Positions 31,377 through 41,716 of a stretch of DNA of 64,000 bases are shown one piece after another. The stretch spans positions 39,556 through 103,555 of the forward strand of contig VSDK01001664.1 of NCBI GenBank assembly GCA_009767595.1. The letters run 5' to 3'. The position numbers were made by a program, and so were the translations under genes. The notes under the pieces were generated by a model that was not told the origin of the DNA, made no database searches, and saw nothing but the letters and a program-made list of their open reading frames with translations. Numbering within the stretch: position 1 is the first letter of the stretch; every line of letters begins with the position of its first letter. This stretch comes from Symbiodinium kawagutii. Taxonomy: Eukaryota > Sar > Dinophyceae > Suessiales > Symbiodiniaceae.

Positions 31377-31598
31377 ACGTGTTCATGTGCGATCGTTTTT
31401 TTCAACCACGGATCCGACCCTCATATCAAGGTCGCGTTGTCCCCATGGTACTAGACGAGCATGATTTGTTTATAGCAGGAAGAACCACTTTTGCAGTCAA
31501 AAATTGTTTACCTCGACCCGTTCTGGGTTTGGGTCAACTTGTAAACATCTAGGAGTTTTGTTTCACAGCAGGCTCTCATGCCGGACATGTCGGGGCAG

Positions 31599-31687
31599 GG
31601 CCACAACTCTATTGGAAGCCCCTTTCGAGGTCGACAAGTTGGCCTTGGTGACGCAAATCAAAATTGCCGCTTGGTCCCAGCCTGCAG
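31599..31687 (+). CDS. Candidate internal exon (ATTLLEAPFEVDK)
   Basis: After TGTCGGGGCAG the phase-2 frame reads ATTLLEAPFEVDKLALVTQI and KIAAWSQPA, ending GCAG|GTGGTT in phase 1. Third positions are mostly G or C. A 119-codon minus-strand frame overlaps it but has poorer codon balance. No family is recognised. Confidence 0.6.
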
Positions 31688-32133
31688 GTGGTTGAGTTCG
31701 ATCGAGCGTGAGCAGGGTGACACTTGTGGCTGGATGAGGATCATGGACTTCTGTCCGAACCTTTTGGTATTTCCTGAATTTTGAGTTGATTGTCGCGAAA
31801 GGCACCAAAACAATCATCCTGAGAACCCTGAGAAGCCTAAACTGCCCAGAGAAGTAAAGAGAATAAAGCTGAGACGATCTCATGAACCACATGGAGCAGT
31901 TTGTCTGCAATTTTTGAACCACTGGAATACACCAACTACACCCCTCATTTCCTTTAGATCCTCAACAGAGTTAGGAACAATCAACGCTTGGCATCCACCA
32001 ACCGGTCCCTTGGGCTAGCGCTTTGAAAAAGACAGTGACTTCTACCTCCAGGTAGAAAATGGTTAAAAGCTTGTTGCTTTCAAAAACACGATAAAAACGG
32101 GTAATGGTACCAACTCCAGAATTTTGGAAATGT

Positions 32134-32226
32134 AATCATCTCTACCCCCAAATCATCCATTTTTACTGCAATCATTCCTAGCGATAAGCCAACCACTGGA
32201 AGGGTTTCCTATTTCAAGAACCCCCC
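32134..32226. mobile_element. Family A element, 5' tip lost
   Basis: The body (CCCCCAAATCATCCATTTTTA, GATAAGCCAACCACT) and the right end CTATTTCAAGAACCCCCCC match family A. The left tip is replaced by unrelated sequence. Confidence 0.5.
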
Positions 32227-32344
32227 CACATTTTGACCATGGGCGGAATTCAATTAGCTCGCACGATAGTTGGAACAGCAGGTGATAGTCGATTTATTCA
32301 CAAACTGGAGATGATAAGATTTGTTTTCCTGGCTTGTGGTTGGG

Positions 32345-32484
32345 AGGGAGCGAGGCCAGGAGGCAGGGGTATCCCTGGATCCTGTATTACAGGGGGAGCG
32401 AGGCCAGGAGCTACCAGGAGGGCCAGTCTCACTCCAGGACGCGTCATGCGAGGAGCTACCAGGAGTGCTTTAAACAGATGGTAG
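32345..32484 (+). CDS. Candidate exon with internal peptide repeat
   Basis: The frame reads GSEARRQGYPWILYYR, GSEARSYQEGQSHSRTRH and ARSYQECFKQ. The DNA unit GGGAGCGAGGCCAGGAG occurs twice and GAGGAGCTACCAGGAG-like units follow, so the peptide repeat arose by tandem duplication. Third positions are G/C-rich. Borders are uncertain: TTGGGAG on the left, CAGATG|GTAGCT on the right. Arg/Glu/Ser composition suggests a disordered or RNA-binding segment. Confidence 0.48.
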
Positions 32485-32744
32485 CTCGTTTCACGAGTTC
32501 ATTGCAGTTGACTGGGCTAGTACATTTTGACTGGTAAAATTGTTAATCTCATGAACCTAACTGGTACATTTCACCAATTCATTACACTAATGCAATATTT
32601 GCAAAACAGATTTGATTATATAACACGGACGCACAAGGTTGCAATGATGGTCACTGAGCAGAGGTGCCACTTGGCTGGCTTGTTGATAAGGTATTTCTAC
32701 ATGTTTACTCGAAATAAATGGGACAAAACAAACCTGAACAAACA

Positions 32745-32905
32745 ATATGAAAAACACACATCAAAAAACATCGAGCAAAAAATCAGAAAAGATCCGAAAA
32801 AATCGAGCACAAATCAGAAAAGATCCGAAAAATATTGAACAAAAATCAGAAAAGATCCAAAAAACATCAAACAAAAAACATCAAACAAAAAACATCTCCG
32901 AACTT
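32745..32905. repeat. A-rich tandem repeat, about 34 and 15 bp units
   Basis: Three copies of an ATCAGAAAAGATCCGAAAAA-containing unit are followed by three AACATCAAACAAAA units. The Lys-rich translations are artefacts of the A-rich unit. Confidence 0.85.
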
Positions 32906-33016
32906 TTTGGATGCTTTGAACCACGTCGAGGACCCTACCATTGCTTCCGAGGTCGACAATTTGCTGCATCATCCCGCGGAGATGCGGTGCCCCTTCCGGC
33001 AACGAAGTTTGAGTCA
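32906..33016 (+). CDS. Candidate exon (VEDPTIASEVDNLL)
   Basis: The frame reads LDALNHVEDPTIASEVDNLL and HHPAEMRCPFRQRSLSH with strong G/C third positions. It comes right after the A-rich repeat. A clear acceptor was not found (possibly CACGTCGAG), nor a GT donor, so the borders are approximate. Confidence 0.4.
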
Positions 33017-33684
33017 TGTTGTATACGTTTTTATAACTACATATTTTTACAGATTATATCTTGAGTCATGAATATCATATCTTCAGTTTTTTTTTTACAT
33101 TTGTATCGTTGTATCTTCATAGAGTTATGCATTAACATGTTTATAGATTTATACAAGTTTACTTTTATATGATAATACTTGTAGATATATCCACAGAAGT
33201 GATGATATTCAAATATTTACATGGATGCATATATCTATAGTGTTAAACTTGTGTATGCATGTGTATATATATATATATAATGATGTATATAGGCACATCT
33301 CGTTCATTTGCAAAAACCCTGTCCTATTCCCGGTGCACAATGATGCCTCAATCCCATGAAATTGACCCTGTTGATCGAGTCTCAGATATTTTGCTGCCAG
33401 GACCGTTTATGCGGCTGGGCTGAGCTACATAAAGTTTGGTTGATTTTGTCAAAATGCGCACAAAAGCATGCCACCTGTTCCGTTTTGGAACCTTCGAATT
33501 TGATTTTGGTGATTTTGCAGTTACTATCGGTAGCTCTTCGAAGCATGGCACCTGTTAGTTTTGGTGATTTTGGAACCTGCAAGCTAATACAGTTACAGCT
33601 ACAACTGGCAGGTTTGGGTCATTTTTCCGTCAAAGTCATCCAGTTGGCATAGGAACGCCCCAAGAGTTGTGGGGAGAACCCCAG

Positions 33685-33790
33685 GTACCGCACCATTTGG
33701 AAAGCGAACTCCATCTTTGACAAGGCAACGGATGATGGTTCGGGCTGCTGGTGTTCGAGGAACTGGCAGGACCCGAGGGATCTTCTATTT
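33685..33790 (+). CDS. Candidate exon abutting a family A element
   Basis: After GGAGAACCCCAG the phase-2 frame reads YRTIWKANSIFDKATDDG, SGCWCSRNWQDPRDLLF and runs directly into the element at 33791. The tip TTTG|GTGGTTTG could itself act as donor. An overlapping frame (TPSLTRQRMMVRAAGV) is also open but less convincing. Trp/Cys-rich. Confidence 0.5.
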
Positions 33791-33894
33791 GGTGGTTTGT
33801 CAAGCCATGGGGGACCCCAAAAATGGTTGGTTTACTGCCTCAAATGGTTGATATTGGATGATTTAGGGGTACCCCTATGACTTGAGAAACCACC
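33791..33894. mobile_element. Family A element
   Basis: Ends are GGTGGTTTGTCAAGCCATGGG and TATGACTTGAGAAACCACC. Flanks are ATTT and ATGT, one mismatch in the 4-bp duplication. Length 104 bp. Partial relatives lie near 34394-34490 and 34695-34780. Confidence 0.83.
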
Positions 33895-34576
33895 ATGTGA
33901 GTTGGACTACATTCACTGTTGTGAAATGGTTCACTTACTCATGGATGGTCTCGTATCATAACGGCTTGTATGTCGAAACTGATTGCTGTACCAGGAGGAT
34001 TACGCAGTAAGAGAATGGAAAGGATAAACCACAACCAGCAAAGTACCGAATCCGATCATCTTTGGTACGCATACACTTTGATTAGGCAAGAATCGTTGTT
34101 CAGCATTATCAACCATTCCCTAAGCTTCCAGTTAAGACAGCATATAATTAGTAGGTAGAAAACAGCTGGTCACCTACTCTAATAGTACCTGAAAACATAG
34201 GGAGTATTCACCACTATTGTTGAACTACTGTTGTGAAACAGTATAGGATCCTCAAAACCACACCTCGTCAGGTATTTCCCTAGCTGGCGACAGGTACTAC
34301 GGCGGTAGCCATTGGTTCCTCAGTGCGTTCGGGATGAAGACTTGAATTTCATTGGGATTTTTTGGATGGAGTACGCTCTGGGAACCTGGAAATGGTAGTT
34401 CCCCACGCCATAGGAGACCCCAAAATTGTGGATGGTTAATTACTTGAACTGGTTACTGTCAGATGATAACTGGGGGGCTGTTTGGGATTGATGAGCAACC
34501 CCTGCCAGCACTGCCATCATGGTGATTCACCGTTGAATTCTTTGCCATGACTCCGCGGTCGAACCTGTGATTTCAG

Positions 34577-34690
34577 CTGCGCCTGGGATCCGTCACTGGT
34601 CGGATGCCGGGTCACCAGGCGATGGTACAAAGTGGCCACGAAGATGAAATGATACGGGAGCCCAGCAGGAAGCAGTTGGGCGGAAGGCAC
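34577..34690 (+). CDS. Candidate exon, frame ambiguous
   Basis: After CTGTGATTTCAG two frames are good. One reads AWDPSLVGCRVTRRWYKVA and stops at 34646. The other reads LRLGSVTGRMPGHQAMVQSG and REPSRKQLGGRH and runs into a partial family-A element. Third-position bias slightly favours the first. Confidence 0.4.
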
Positions 34691-34892
34691 ATATGGGGGT
34701 TTCTCAAGCCATGGGGGAATCCAAAAAATGGATGGTCTATTACTAATTGTTAATGAAAATAGATGGTTTATTACTACTTATGAGCTTTGCTTTGCTGTTC
34801 TTTTGAAAGGTCCATCAATATATTCACTTATATTTTGATTTCTAAATAGATTATGAGACACGGTTGCGACGCGGGACACAAATGATCGGGCG

Positions 34893-35501
34893 GTGTGCAC
34901 GTGTGACGAAATAGATTTGTGGACCCCTCATACTGTTAAATCCCTATTTCAAAAGCACCCACCCATATTTTTGGATGAATCACAAACTATTCAAAGTAAA
35001 CTGGGGATGGTTTATGAACAAATGGATCTACCACTAGATGATTTTGAGAAGATTCTGGTACCCCCAAAGCCATCCAATGCCATCACTCTTAGGATGGGAC
35101 ATGGCTGGCAAATGCACGACCTGGTGCTGAGGCAAAAGTTGTTCTTTGAGGAGCAGATGGATGGGCAGGCGTGGCGCATGTCACATGACTTGATGGGCTG
35201 GAAAACTGCTGATCTCCCGGGAAATAACCAGCCTTGTTTTAGAAATAATCAGTTGATCAATCAGAAAATACCAGCTGTTTTTTTAGAAATGAGCAGCTGT
35301 TACTCAATCTTTGGTGTTATTTTTTGGTTGTTACCAAATTTAGAAATGATCTTTGGTTTCGATTCAATTTCTTTGCCACAATCTTTGGTGTTACCCCAGA
35401 ATCACCTGGTTTGTTCCCATATTCTTCCAGTTGATTGTGTTCAGGCTGGTAGACCAATGGTCCTTGGCAATTCGGAGCGACCGAACCTGAACCGGGAGTA
35501 G
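34893..35501 (+). CDS. Longest non-repeat open frame, 202 codons
   Basis: The frame is uninterrupted. Its middle is most exon-like (GHGWQMHDLVLRQKLFFEEQ, MDGQAWRMSHDLMGW, about 35090-35210), with TCTTAG upstream as a possible acceptor. The first third overlaps a segment resembling a decayed inverted-repeat element (TGGTACCCCCAAAGCCATCC). The last third contains two AATCTTTGGTGTTA copies. It may be one exon inside a chance-open region. No family is recognised. Confidence 0.35.
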   Translation: MCTCDEIDLWTPHTVKSLFQKHPPIFLDESQTIQSKLGMVYEQMDLPLDDFEKILVPPKPSNAITLRMGHGWQMHDLVLRQKLFFEEQMDGQAWRMSHDLMGWKTADLPGNNQPCFRNNQLINQKIPAVFLEMSSCYSIFGVIFWLLPNLEMIFGFDSISLPQSLVLPQNHLVCSHILPVDCVQAGRPMVLGNSERPNLNRE

Positions 35502-35626
35502 GGAACTTCAAATGGAGGGTCGATGGGTTCTCAAGATCTATGATGCGCAGCTGGGTAAGGATAGAAAGCAGTGACTTTCACACTTTGCCATGACTGGTAA
35601 CCACTGAATGGACAGATCAGCTCTGA

Positions 35627-35854
35627 ATGTTGGAGAACGGACTGGGTGCCTGGGATGTTCCCCGGGGCCTCTTCGTATTTGTGGTCAGCAACTCTTCAAT
35701 TCTGTTGGTACATGCTGTTGTCGGGCTGGTAGATACCCGCAACACCGTTTGTACTATGATACTAAAAGTTGCCAAGGGCTGTGTTGAAAAAACATTCCCA
35801 GCACAAGGCTTTGTGAAGCGCGAATGTGATTTCTGTGCCAGCTATGATGTTTAG
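35627..35854 (+). CDS. Open frame of 75 codons, weak
   Basis: It reads LFVFVVSNSSILLVHAVVG, then DTRNTVCTMILKVAKGCVEK and ends after FCASYDV. The hydrophobic first half could be a membrane helix. No convincing splice sites. Confidence 0.3.
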   Translation: MLENGLGAWDVPRGLFVFVVSNSSILLVHAVVGLVDTRNTVCTMILKVAKGCVEKTFPAQGFVKRECDFCASYDV

Positions 35855-36202
35855 TCCAGAGGATTTGCTGTTGTGTATGCTGGGTTGTTATATCATGGAG
35901 TCTGACAGTGCCACATGACTCAGACATGACCTTTGACATGGAGGCCAACGTCCTTCCGTCTCCCAAAAGCGTCAATCGGATGTGGTGAATTGTCACTAAC
36001 ATACAAAGAGACTGCAGCCCTTTTCAAAAGCCACCACTGGCTAATTACCACAATCGACAACCGTGAGTCAGTAGTCATCAACAACCTACCATGAACCAAC
36101 GATGGGTGAACCATTACCATTGAAAAATCCATAACTCGATCATTAAGCGATCAATCTCTCTTGTACAAATCTTCCAAATCTTCCAAAAAAAACTGGTAAA
36201 CA

Positions 36203-36246
36203 GCAGGTCTGGTTTACTAAGCTAAGCTATTTACCAGACCTGCTGG
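36203..36246. repeat. Perfect 13-bp hairpin at a 3' splice site
   Basis: CAGCAGGTCTGGT (left arm) is mirrored by ACCAGACCTGCTG (right arm) with a TTACTAAGCTAAGCTATTT loop. The right arm contains the ACCAG acceptor of the exon starting at 36238. In RNA the stem could hide that splice site. Confidence 0.85.
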
Positions 36247-36349
36247 CACTTCCTGGAGAAGCGTCGCCAGGCCTGGGTCTTTCAGGAGAGCCCCAACCAT
36301 TTCGCGACGCTCAGGGTGGGGAGCGCCTTGGTGGTGTCCTGGGGGTTCT
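36238..36349 (+). CDS. Candidate internal exon (CWHFLEKRRQAWVF)
   Basis: After GCTATTTACCAG the frame reads TCWHFLEKRRQAWVFQESPN and HFATLRVGSALVVSWGF, ending TTCT|GTGAGG in phase 1. Two other frames are open, but this has the best G/C third-position bias. It enters in phase 0. Basic-aromatic start and hydrophobic end; family unknown. Confidence 0.6.
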
Positions 36350-36364
36350 GTGAGGAGAGAGGTT

Positions 36365-36535
36365 TTTGAATAGATAGATGGGTAGATAATAGATAAGTAG
36401 AGAGGTTGGTAAGGGAGGTAGCTATAAAGATAAATGGGTAGATAGCTAAGTAGCTAGATGGCTTGGTAGATAGATAGATCGATGGATCGATAAATCGATA
36501 GATCCATAGATCGATGAATCGATAGGCAGAAATAC
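36365..36535. repeat. GATA-type microsatellite, imperfect
   Basis: TAGATAGATGGG, GATAGCTAAGTAG and ATAGATCGATGGATCGAT units run for about 170 bp. No gene. Confidence 0.88.
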
Positions 36536-36794
36536 ATGCACAGATATCCCTTTGTTTATTTTTTTCTTAAATGCATATACTAACTGAATCTAACTGACTG
36601 AACACACCCATCTGGCTTTTGTAACAGTGGAAAGTGCTACGTGTGAAGAGCCTTGTGGCCCCTTCAGCTTGGATGTGAAAACCACCACAAATATGCGGGG
36701 AAGGTGCTTAGCTTTTCTACCGTGAGATGAATGATGTAAGTTCTGCCGGCCACAAACCAGCGGACTTTTAGGACAGGACACATACCTACACTAG

Positions 36795-36954
36795 TCTGCA
36801 AATCTTGAGCCCCGAAGATGTTTCCATGGATGATTCCAATGCTTGGTGCTCGGGGGTATCCCTGGCAGGTGCTGTTGGGACAGCTGCGACAGAGTCTCCG
36901 CAAGCTTCAGAAAATGCGTCGCTCGAGGATGGCTTTTGGACAGAGAGTCTCTGA
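36795..36954 (+). CDS. Candidate last exon, Ser/Glu-rich
   Basis: After CCTACACTAG the phase-2 frame is open for 52 codons to TGA: LQILSPEDVSMDDSNAWC, SGVSLAGAVGTAATESPQ and ASENASLEDGFWTESL. Acidic and Ser-rich. An overlapping frame (VLLGQLRQSLRKLQKMRRS) after GGCAG is also open, so the choice is provisional. A family-B copy starts 20 nt downstream. Confidence 0.53.
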
Positions 36955-36974
36955 AAATCTCGGAGGGATCTGAA

Positions 36975-37057
36975 TTGGCTATGGGTCAGTATTGACCAAC
37001 CAAAGTAGGTGAACAAAGGATGTTTACGAGGGGTACAGGGTAGTGACCCACAACCAC
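36975..37057. mobile_element. Family B element, short copy
   Basis: Ends are TTGGCTATGGGTCAGTATTG and CAGGGTAGTGACCCACAACCA. The interior is shortened to about 45 bp. Total about 83 bp. Confidence 0.68.
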
Positions 37058-37333
37058 TTGTACAGTTCAATGATGGTACAACAAAGTTATGGTTGTGGGA
37101 AACACCGGTCAGCGGCTGGGGTTTATAAGGTGCACCACTTATGGACAAAACCACATGTTTTTTTTGGCTTCGCATCATTTTTTCCATCTTAAAATTTCCG
37201 AGAAACACCGAGGCAATCAGTGCAGATGGCCCTTCCCGAGGATCAACGCTCATGGGTTGAACTAGATGTTTTTTCAAAAATCAAACTTACTGCAGCACTT
37301 GGAAAACATCATTCTTTCTTTTTTCGAACACAG

Positions 37334-37400
37334 GTGAGGATTGTACGGCGATGCCCCAAGTCGCGGCTTTTTCCGTGTCAAAGTCGTCCGCAATTCCTTG
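37334..37400 (+). CDS. Candidate internal exon (EDCTAMPQVAAFSV)
   Basis: After TTCGAACACAG the phase-1 frame reads EDCTAMPQVAAFSVSKSSAIP and ends CTTG|GTATGT, a consensus donor, in phase 2. The exon at 38116 enters in phase 2. A second frame (VRIVRRCPKSRLFPCQ) is possible. Confidence 0.5.
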
Positions 37401-37659
37401 GTATGTGCTGATGTTGGTGCTACATTCCTCCTGGTCGAGTGTTGAGGGAGTCTCTGTGCCATGAATGACGGTGAGTATGACATTTGATTGTGGCTTTTGC
37501 TATAATGAGAGATAGACCCGTACACATGCTCACATGCATACCCAGAACTCCAAACAATAGACATATTTGCATATACACACTTTTATATTTGCACTTGTAA
37601 TGGAATAATTGTAAACATACATTTGCATGGATGAACGCGTGCACGTACGCAGACACACT

Positions 37660-37745
37660 TAATTAATCACTTACTTACTTGATTACTTTCGTATTTACTT
37701 ACCACCTTACTTACTTGCTTACTTGCATACTTGCTTACATACAGT
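37660..37745. repeat. (ACTT)n microsatellite
   Basis: CACTTACTTACTTGATTAC and ACTTACTTGCTTAC units repeat for about 85 bp. Confidence 0.9.
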
Positions 37746-38115
37746 TTGTAAATACACCATCAAGTTTAAAACACGCACGTATATATGTACATCCGTTCTA
37801 TGTGAACGCATTCTTTTGACACTGAGTCTCAACAATGGTGACTGACGGTTTTTATTGATGTAGAAGCCATGATCCGTAGAAGCAAGATGGTTCAGGGTCT
37901 CGAAACCACTTCACCATCACGCCTGGCGTCGCAGTTGAGGTTCCGCGCATGAAAAATCAGCACAGTTACAGAGTTGCTACAGCTACAGTGACAACCAGCA
38001 GCAACAGCTACGAAGCACCAGCATTTCTTAGATCAACCGCAGCGACAGCCACCAGTTGCCACACAGGCTGCAGGTTGAAGTTTTCGAAAGGTGACGTGCT
38101 TCATACGTCGTGCAG

Positions 38116-38189
38116 CCCGATGGCTCTCCTTGAAGATCTAGGGACCAGGCATCAGTCCGACGCCCCATGGATCATGGTTGTGACAACAG
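38116..38189 (+). CDS. Candidate internal exon inside a 98-codon open frame
   Basis: After CATACGTCGTGCAG the phase-2 frame reads PMALLEDLGTRHQSDAPW and IMVVTT, ending AACAG|GTGGCT in phase 1. The same frame is open from 37949 (Ser/Thr-rich ATATVTTSSNSYEAP) to 38245, so a longer exon is possible. Joins in phase with 37334-37400. Confidence 0.5.
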
Positions 38190-38930
38190 GTGGCTGTCAG
38201 ATCTGTAGCGAGACTTGGCGATCTCCAAGTGGTAGCTCTGGATGATGGTCAATCATCAACTACTAAAGTTTAACCATCACAGAATCTTCACCGTGTAGAA
38301 TTGTCTGGCTCCATCCGTACGTTTCCATCAGATGCATTCGGGTCATGGCGAAAGACCAAAACAACCATGGCTTGTCTACCTGGATGATGGAAACATGATG
38401 AGTTTGTGACCGTGAGCACCATTAACTAGTACCAAGAAAAACATCAACTCCATAATCCCATTCAATGATACCCAACCTGATATGATGGGTTATCTCTACC
38501 AGCCTGAATGGTTATCTCAATGATACCCACTCAATGAGCTAGTTATCTCTACCAGCCCGGTACCCACCAGTACTTCGTGATCCCTGGGGCAACGCTTTGT
38601 GGCAATCGGCAAAAGCAGATTCCCAGTTGGGCGCCCTATGAGTTCCCTGTTCGCCACTAGGGAAACCACGACCGTCACGACTGGGGTATGGCGAACTGGA
38701 CAAAGCCATTGATGATACATGGTTGGTAATGGTGCTTAGTGGGGATGAAATGATGGTAATTGCAATGATGGTTGATTCAACATTTGGTTCCCCACCATTG
38801 ACCATGCTTTTCCCTACGAGTTTTGGTGCTAATTAGCCTATATTATTGTTGGTTCATATTGACACAGCTGTTTGATGGTTGCGAATTGATCATGTCGGCT
38901 GACCGAGTGTGGTGCCCGTTTGTTTTCCAG

Positions 38931-39079
38931 TGTGCCCGAAAGGTAACGCCGCCGGTTGCGGAGTTCCCCAGCGGTTTAGGATGGGTTTCTAGGAGTGGAT
39001 GCCCCTCACTTTCACCGGAGTTTGTGGTCAGGGTACCTGTAGGTGTACGCATTCCGGGAACTGTGTCTTTCAATGGTTA
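38931..39079 (+). CDS. Candidate exon, Cys-rich or Pro/Val-rich depending on frame
   Basis: After TTGTTTTCCAG one frame reads CARKVTPPVAEFPSGLGWV and EFVVRVPVGVRIPGTV to a TAA. Another, after GGTTTCTAG (about 38985), reads EWMPLTFTGVCGQGTCRCT and HSGNCVFQW, which is Cys-rich. Both look protein-like and the sequence cannot decide between them. Confidence 0.35.
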
Positions 39080-39450
39080 ATAAAAGTCATTTGGGGGATT
39101 TTGCATACAACGAGTAATAACCCATAACTCCTACAGAAATGTTATCAATTCTACGGACTAAGCATAGATGTGGGCCAAAACATCACTGACCATTGCATTC
39201 CCCTATTATTGTTTCTGATTATCCTCCACAAAATTGATGGTTAAATGCTTGAGCCACAACCCTACTAGTGGTGTTAACTGTTCAGAACCTACTGTTGCTT
39301 ATCACGTACTAATAGTAATATAAACTATAAACATATAACTATATAACCTACTATTAGTTATCACCTACTGCTTATGAATCACCTACTACTAGAGGTATTG
39401 ACCGTGTGAGTTCGAAGCCAGTTGGACAACCATGGTGAGTCACTTGCCAG

Positions 39451-39700
39451 GCTCAAGGACTGGTTCCAAAACCTTCAGAAGGATGCGCCCATGGATTTGT
39501 GGATGCAGGCGGAAGTGGGGAAGTGGCGGGGAAGCTGGTGGCGTCAGCCCCGGGATCCTGGCGGTGCAGTAGAGGCTCCGAGGCTCATGTGGAGCCTGAT
39601 TGAAGTTCAGTGGGCTCAGCTTCATATTGTTGACATTGATCGGTTTGTTCTTGGGATGACCAAAGTTCCATCATTGAAATTTTTCTGGGATGTGAAGTGA
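39451..39700 (+). CDS. Candidate last exon, Trp-rich
   Basis: After CACTTGCCAG the phase-2 frame is open for 82 codons to a stop: LKDWFQNLQKDAPMDLWMQ, AEVGKWRGSWWRQPRDPGG, then MWSLIEVQWAQLHIVDIDR and SLKFFWDVK. The first 113 nt have the best codon bias and a GTGCAG donor follows, so the exon might end at 39563. Seven Trp residues in the frame. Family unknown. Confidence 0.6.
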
Positions 39701-39878
39701 ACATCTCGCAGGTTTTGTGAAATGTAAAGCCACTGCTGAGCTTTGGGCCGCGAAACCATGGGGAGCATGGACAGCGGGAGCCGCTTGAGCCCACGGTGAA
39801 AATCATTGGATTGGCTAAGCTTCGTCCAGGGATCTGCCAGAAACAGTGATGTTTCGGATATTCTGACGTGAACAATAT

Positions 39879-39978
39879 GGTGGTTTCTCAGAATAGGGGA
39901 CCCCAAAAATGGCTGGTTTACTATTATAAATGATTAATAATGGATGATTTGGGGGTACCCCTATTTCGAGAGACCTCG
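39879..39978. mobile_element. Family A element, intact
   Basis: Ends are GGTGGTTTCTCAGAATAGGGG and CTATTTCGAGAGACCTCG. ATAT flanks both sides. Length 100 bp. Confidence 0.88.
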
Positions 39979-40465
39979 ATATAATCCTCTCACTAGTGTA
40001 TGGTCAACTTAAAATCACGAGAAATTCAATCGTAGTGAATCAATTGATTAATTAGAGTCACCTAGTTCTTTCACTATGATTCGATTTCACTAGGATGAAA
40101 TTATGACCGGATTTTCATATAGTTGACTAGTCCTTTGATGAATCTCCCCCATTTAGATGAGCAGGATCGGTCACCTATTCTGGCGGAGTGTGCTGGAAAC
40201 AGGGTGACCCCAACGGCAAACCACAAACTTCATTGAACAGATAGGGTTTCTGGATATTTTTCTCCGGTCATTTTTGTTTTGAAACAGGAACCAATTGAAA
40301 TTCTGCTAAAGCTTGAACATGCCATACATCCACTGGATGGACCTGTTTTTTCTCAAACAACAGAGGCTGATCTCTTTTGATCGCTAGAGGTGATCAATGC
40401 TTTTTTGTACATCCGATATGCATTATATTGTTGGTTTCCAGCTGACAGTGCAGAATTACAGTTAG

Positions 40466-40466
40466 G

Positions 40467-40504
<38 letters not shown>

Positions 40505-40530
40505 GAACAAGAACAAGAACAAGAATCGAC
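40466..40530. repeat. (CAA)n then (CAAGAA)n microsatellite
   Basis: About twelve ACA triplets pass into AAGAAC units. The array is bracketed by related blocks GTGCAGAATTACAGTTAGGAA and ATGCAGAATTGCAATTGAAC, suggesting expansion between duplicated flanks. Confidence 0.93.
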
Positions 40531-40920
40531 AATGCAGAATTGCAATTGAACACACCACCAATTCGAAGTTATTTTTCTAGCACACTAATTTTCCAGAGAA
40601 AATAGAGTCATCATGAGCACATGCTAGGAATATGTCTCTAGGTACGCTGCACCTTTGCTTTTCACAGCCCATGAATGACTAGTCACTAGTCAAACTGCTA
40701 GGATAGAACTACTAACAACTACTATAACTAGTCTAACTGTTGGGATATGAGCTACTAATAACTACAACCCCTTTGTTGGTTGTTCATATTGCCCCAGGTC
40801 GCCATATTTGTTCACAGTTGCCGTAAACTAAAGATGGTTGGTGCGAACCCACCATGACCCATCCCCCAAAGCCGACTCGGTGGAGGCGGTATTTCTGGCA
40901 GTTTTCTGTCTGGGTTTCAG

Positions 40921-41124
40921 TTCCTCGGCGGCACGGAACTGGCGCTCTTGGTCCACGCTCAGATGATGGCCTTGGGGGGGGCGTGCATTTTCACCTTGTC
41001 GAGAGGATGGCATTTCTCACTAAATGCTTCTAGATTTTTTGGAAGCAATTTGCCACAAAGATCTGGCGTTTTGTCAACGAATCTTTGGTGTATCTCCTTG
41101 CTTGCTGGCCTAGCCTCGTGCTAG
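40921..41124 (+). CDS. Candidate last exon with hydrophobic helix
   Basis: After GTCTGGGTTTCAG the frame is open for 67 codons: FLGGTELALLVHAQMMALGG, ACIFTLSRGWHFSLNASRFF, GSNLPQRSGVLSTNLW and ISLLAGLASC, then TAG. The start resembles a membrane segment. Codon bias is strongest over the first 28 codons, so the exon may really end near AGAG|GATGG. Confidence 0.57.
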   Translation, partial: FLGGTELALLVHAQMMALGGACIFTLSRGWHFSLNASRFFGSNLPQRSGVLSTNLWCISLLAGLASC

Positions 41125-41658
41125 ATGCAATAGAGATATTCCATTTTTGTTCAACACAGCTCTGTGCTGTCACCGTTGCTTTGGTAAAATACTAGGCATG
41201 TAGAATCCATTTGACTATGGTCAGATTTATTGAAGTTTTTCAAAATTAGACTCTTCTACCCCAGAAAGGAAAACGTGTTTTTCAAATGAGGTGTAGAGAT
41301 GAAGATCTTTCTTTTGTATCCTCTTGTTTGCTTTATGATCATAGCAAGGCCAAAAGCAGCACGACATAATCACAGTCAATGAGCTTGACGATAGGATATT
41401 TCCATCATTTCTGACTGTCCCGGAAAAAACTGAACATACATATACAAATATACATTATAGATGCATAAAGAAACATGTAGATGTATATGCCATATATATA
41501 TATATATGCTCTATTTGAATGCTCACCATATTTAGATAGATGCTTTATATTTGATGTATCGTTTATGTCTGTAAATTCTAGTTGCGCAGATAGGCGTGCA
41601 TAGTAAGCGTGCATCCATGGTGAGTTCAGCACTGCTGACTGCGCCTCCATACCCTCAG

Positions 41659-41716
41659 ATGCGACCTCGTGGTATTTTCGACCAAAGAAAGGCGACGAAG
41701 GGCGACCTCGTGGCTG
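41659..41716 (+). CDS. Candidate exon, possibly first
   Basis: After CATACCCTCAG the frame opens with ATG: MRPRGIFDQRKATKGDLVA, ending GCTG|GTTGTA in phase 1. It can be joined in frame to 42154. The unit GCGACCTCGTGG occurs twice in the exon. Confidence 0.48.
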
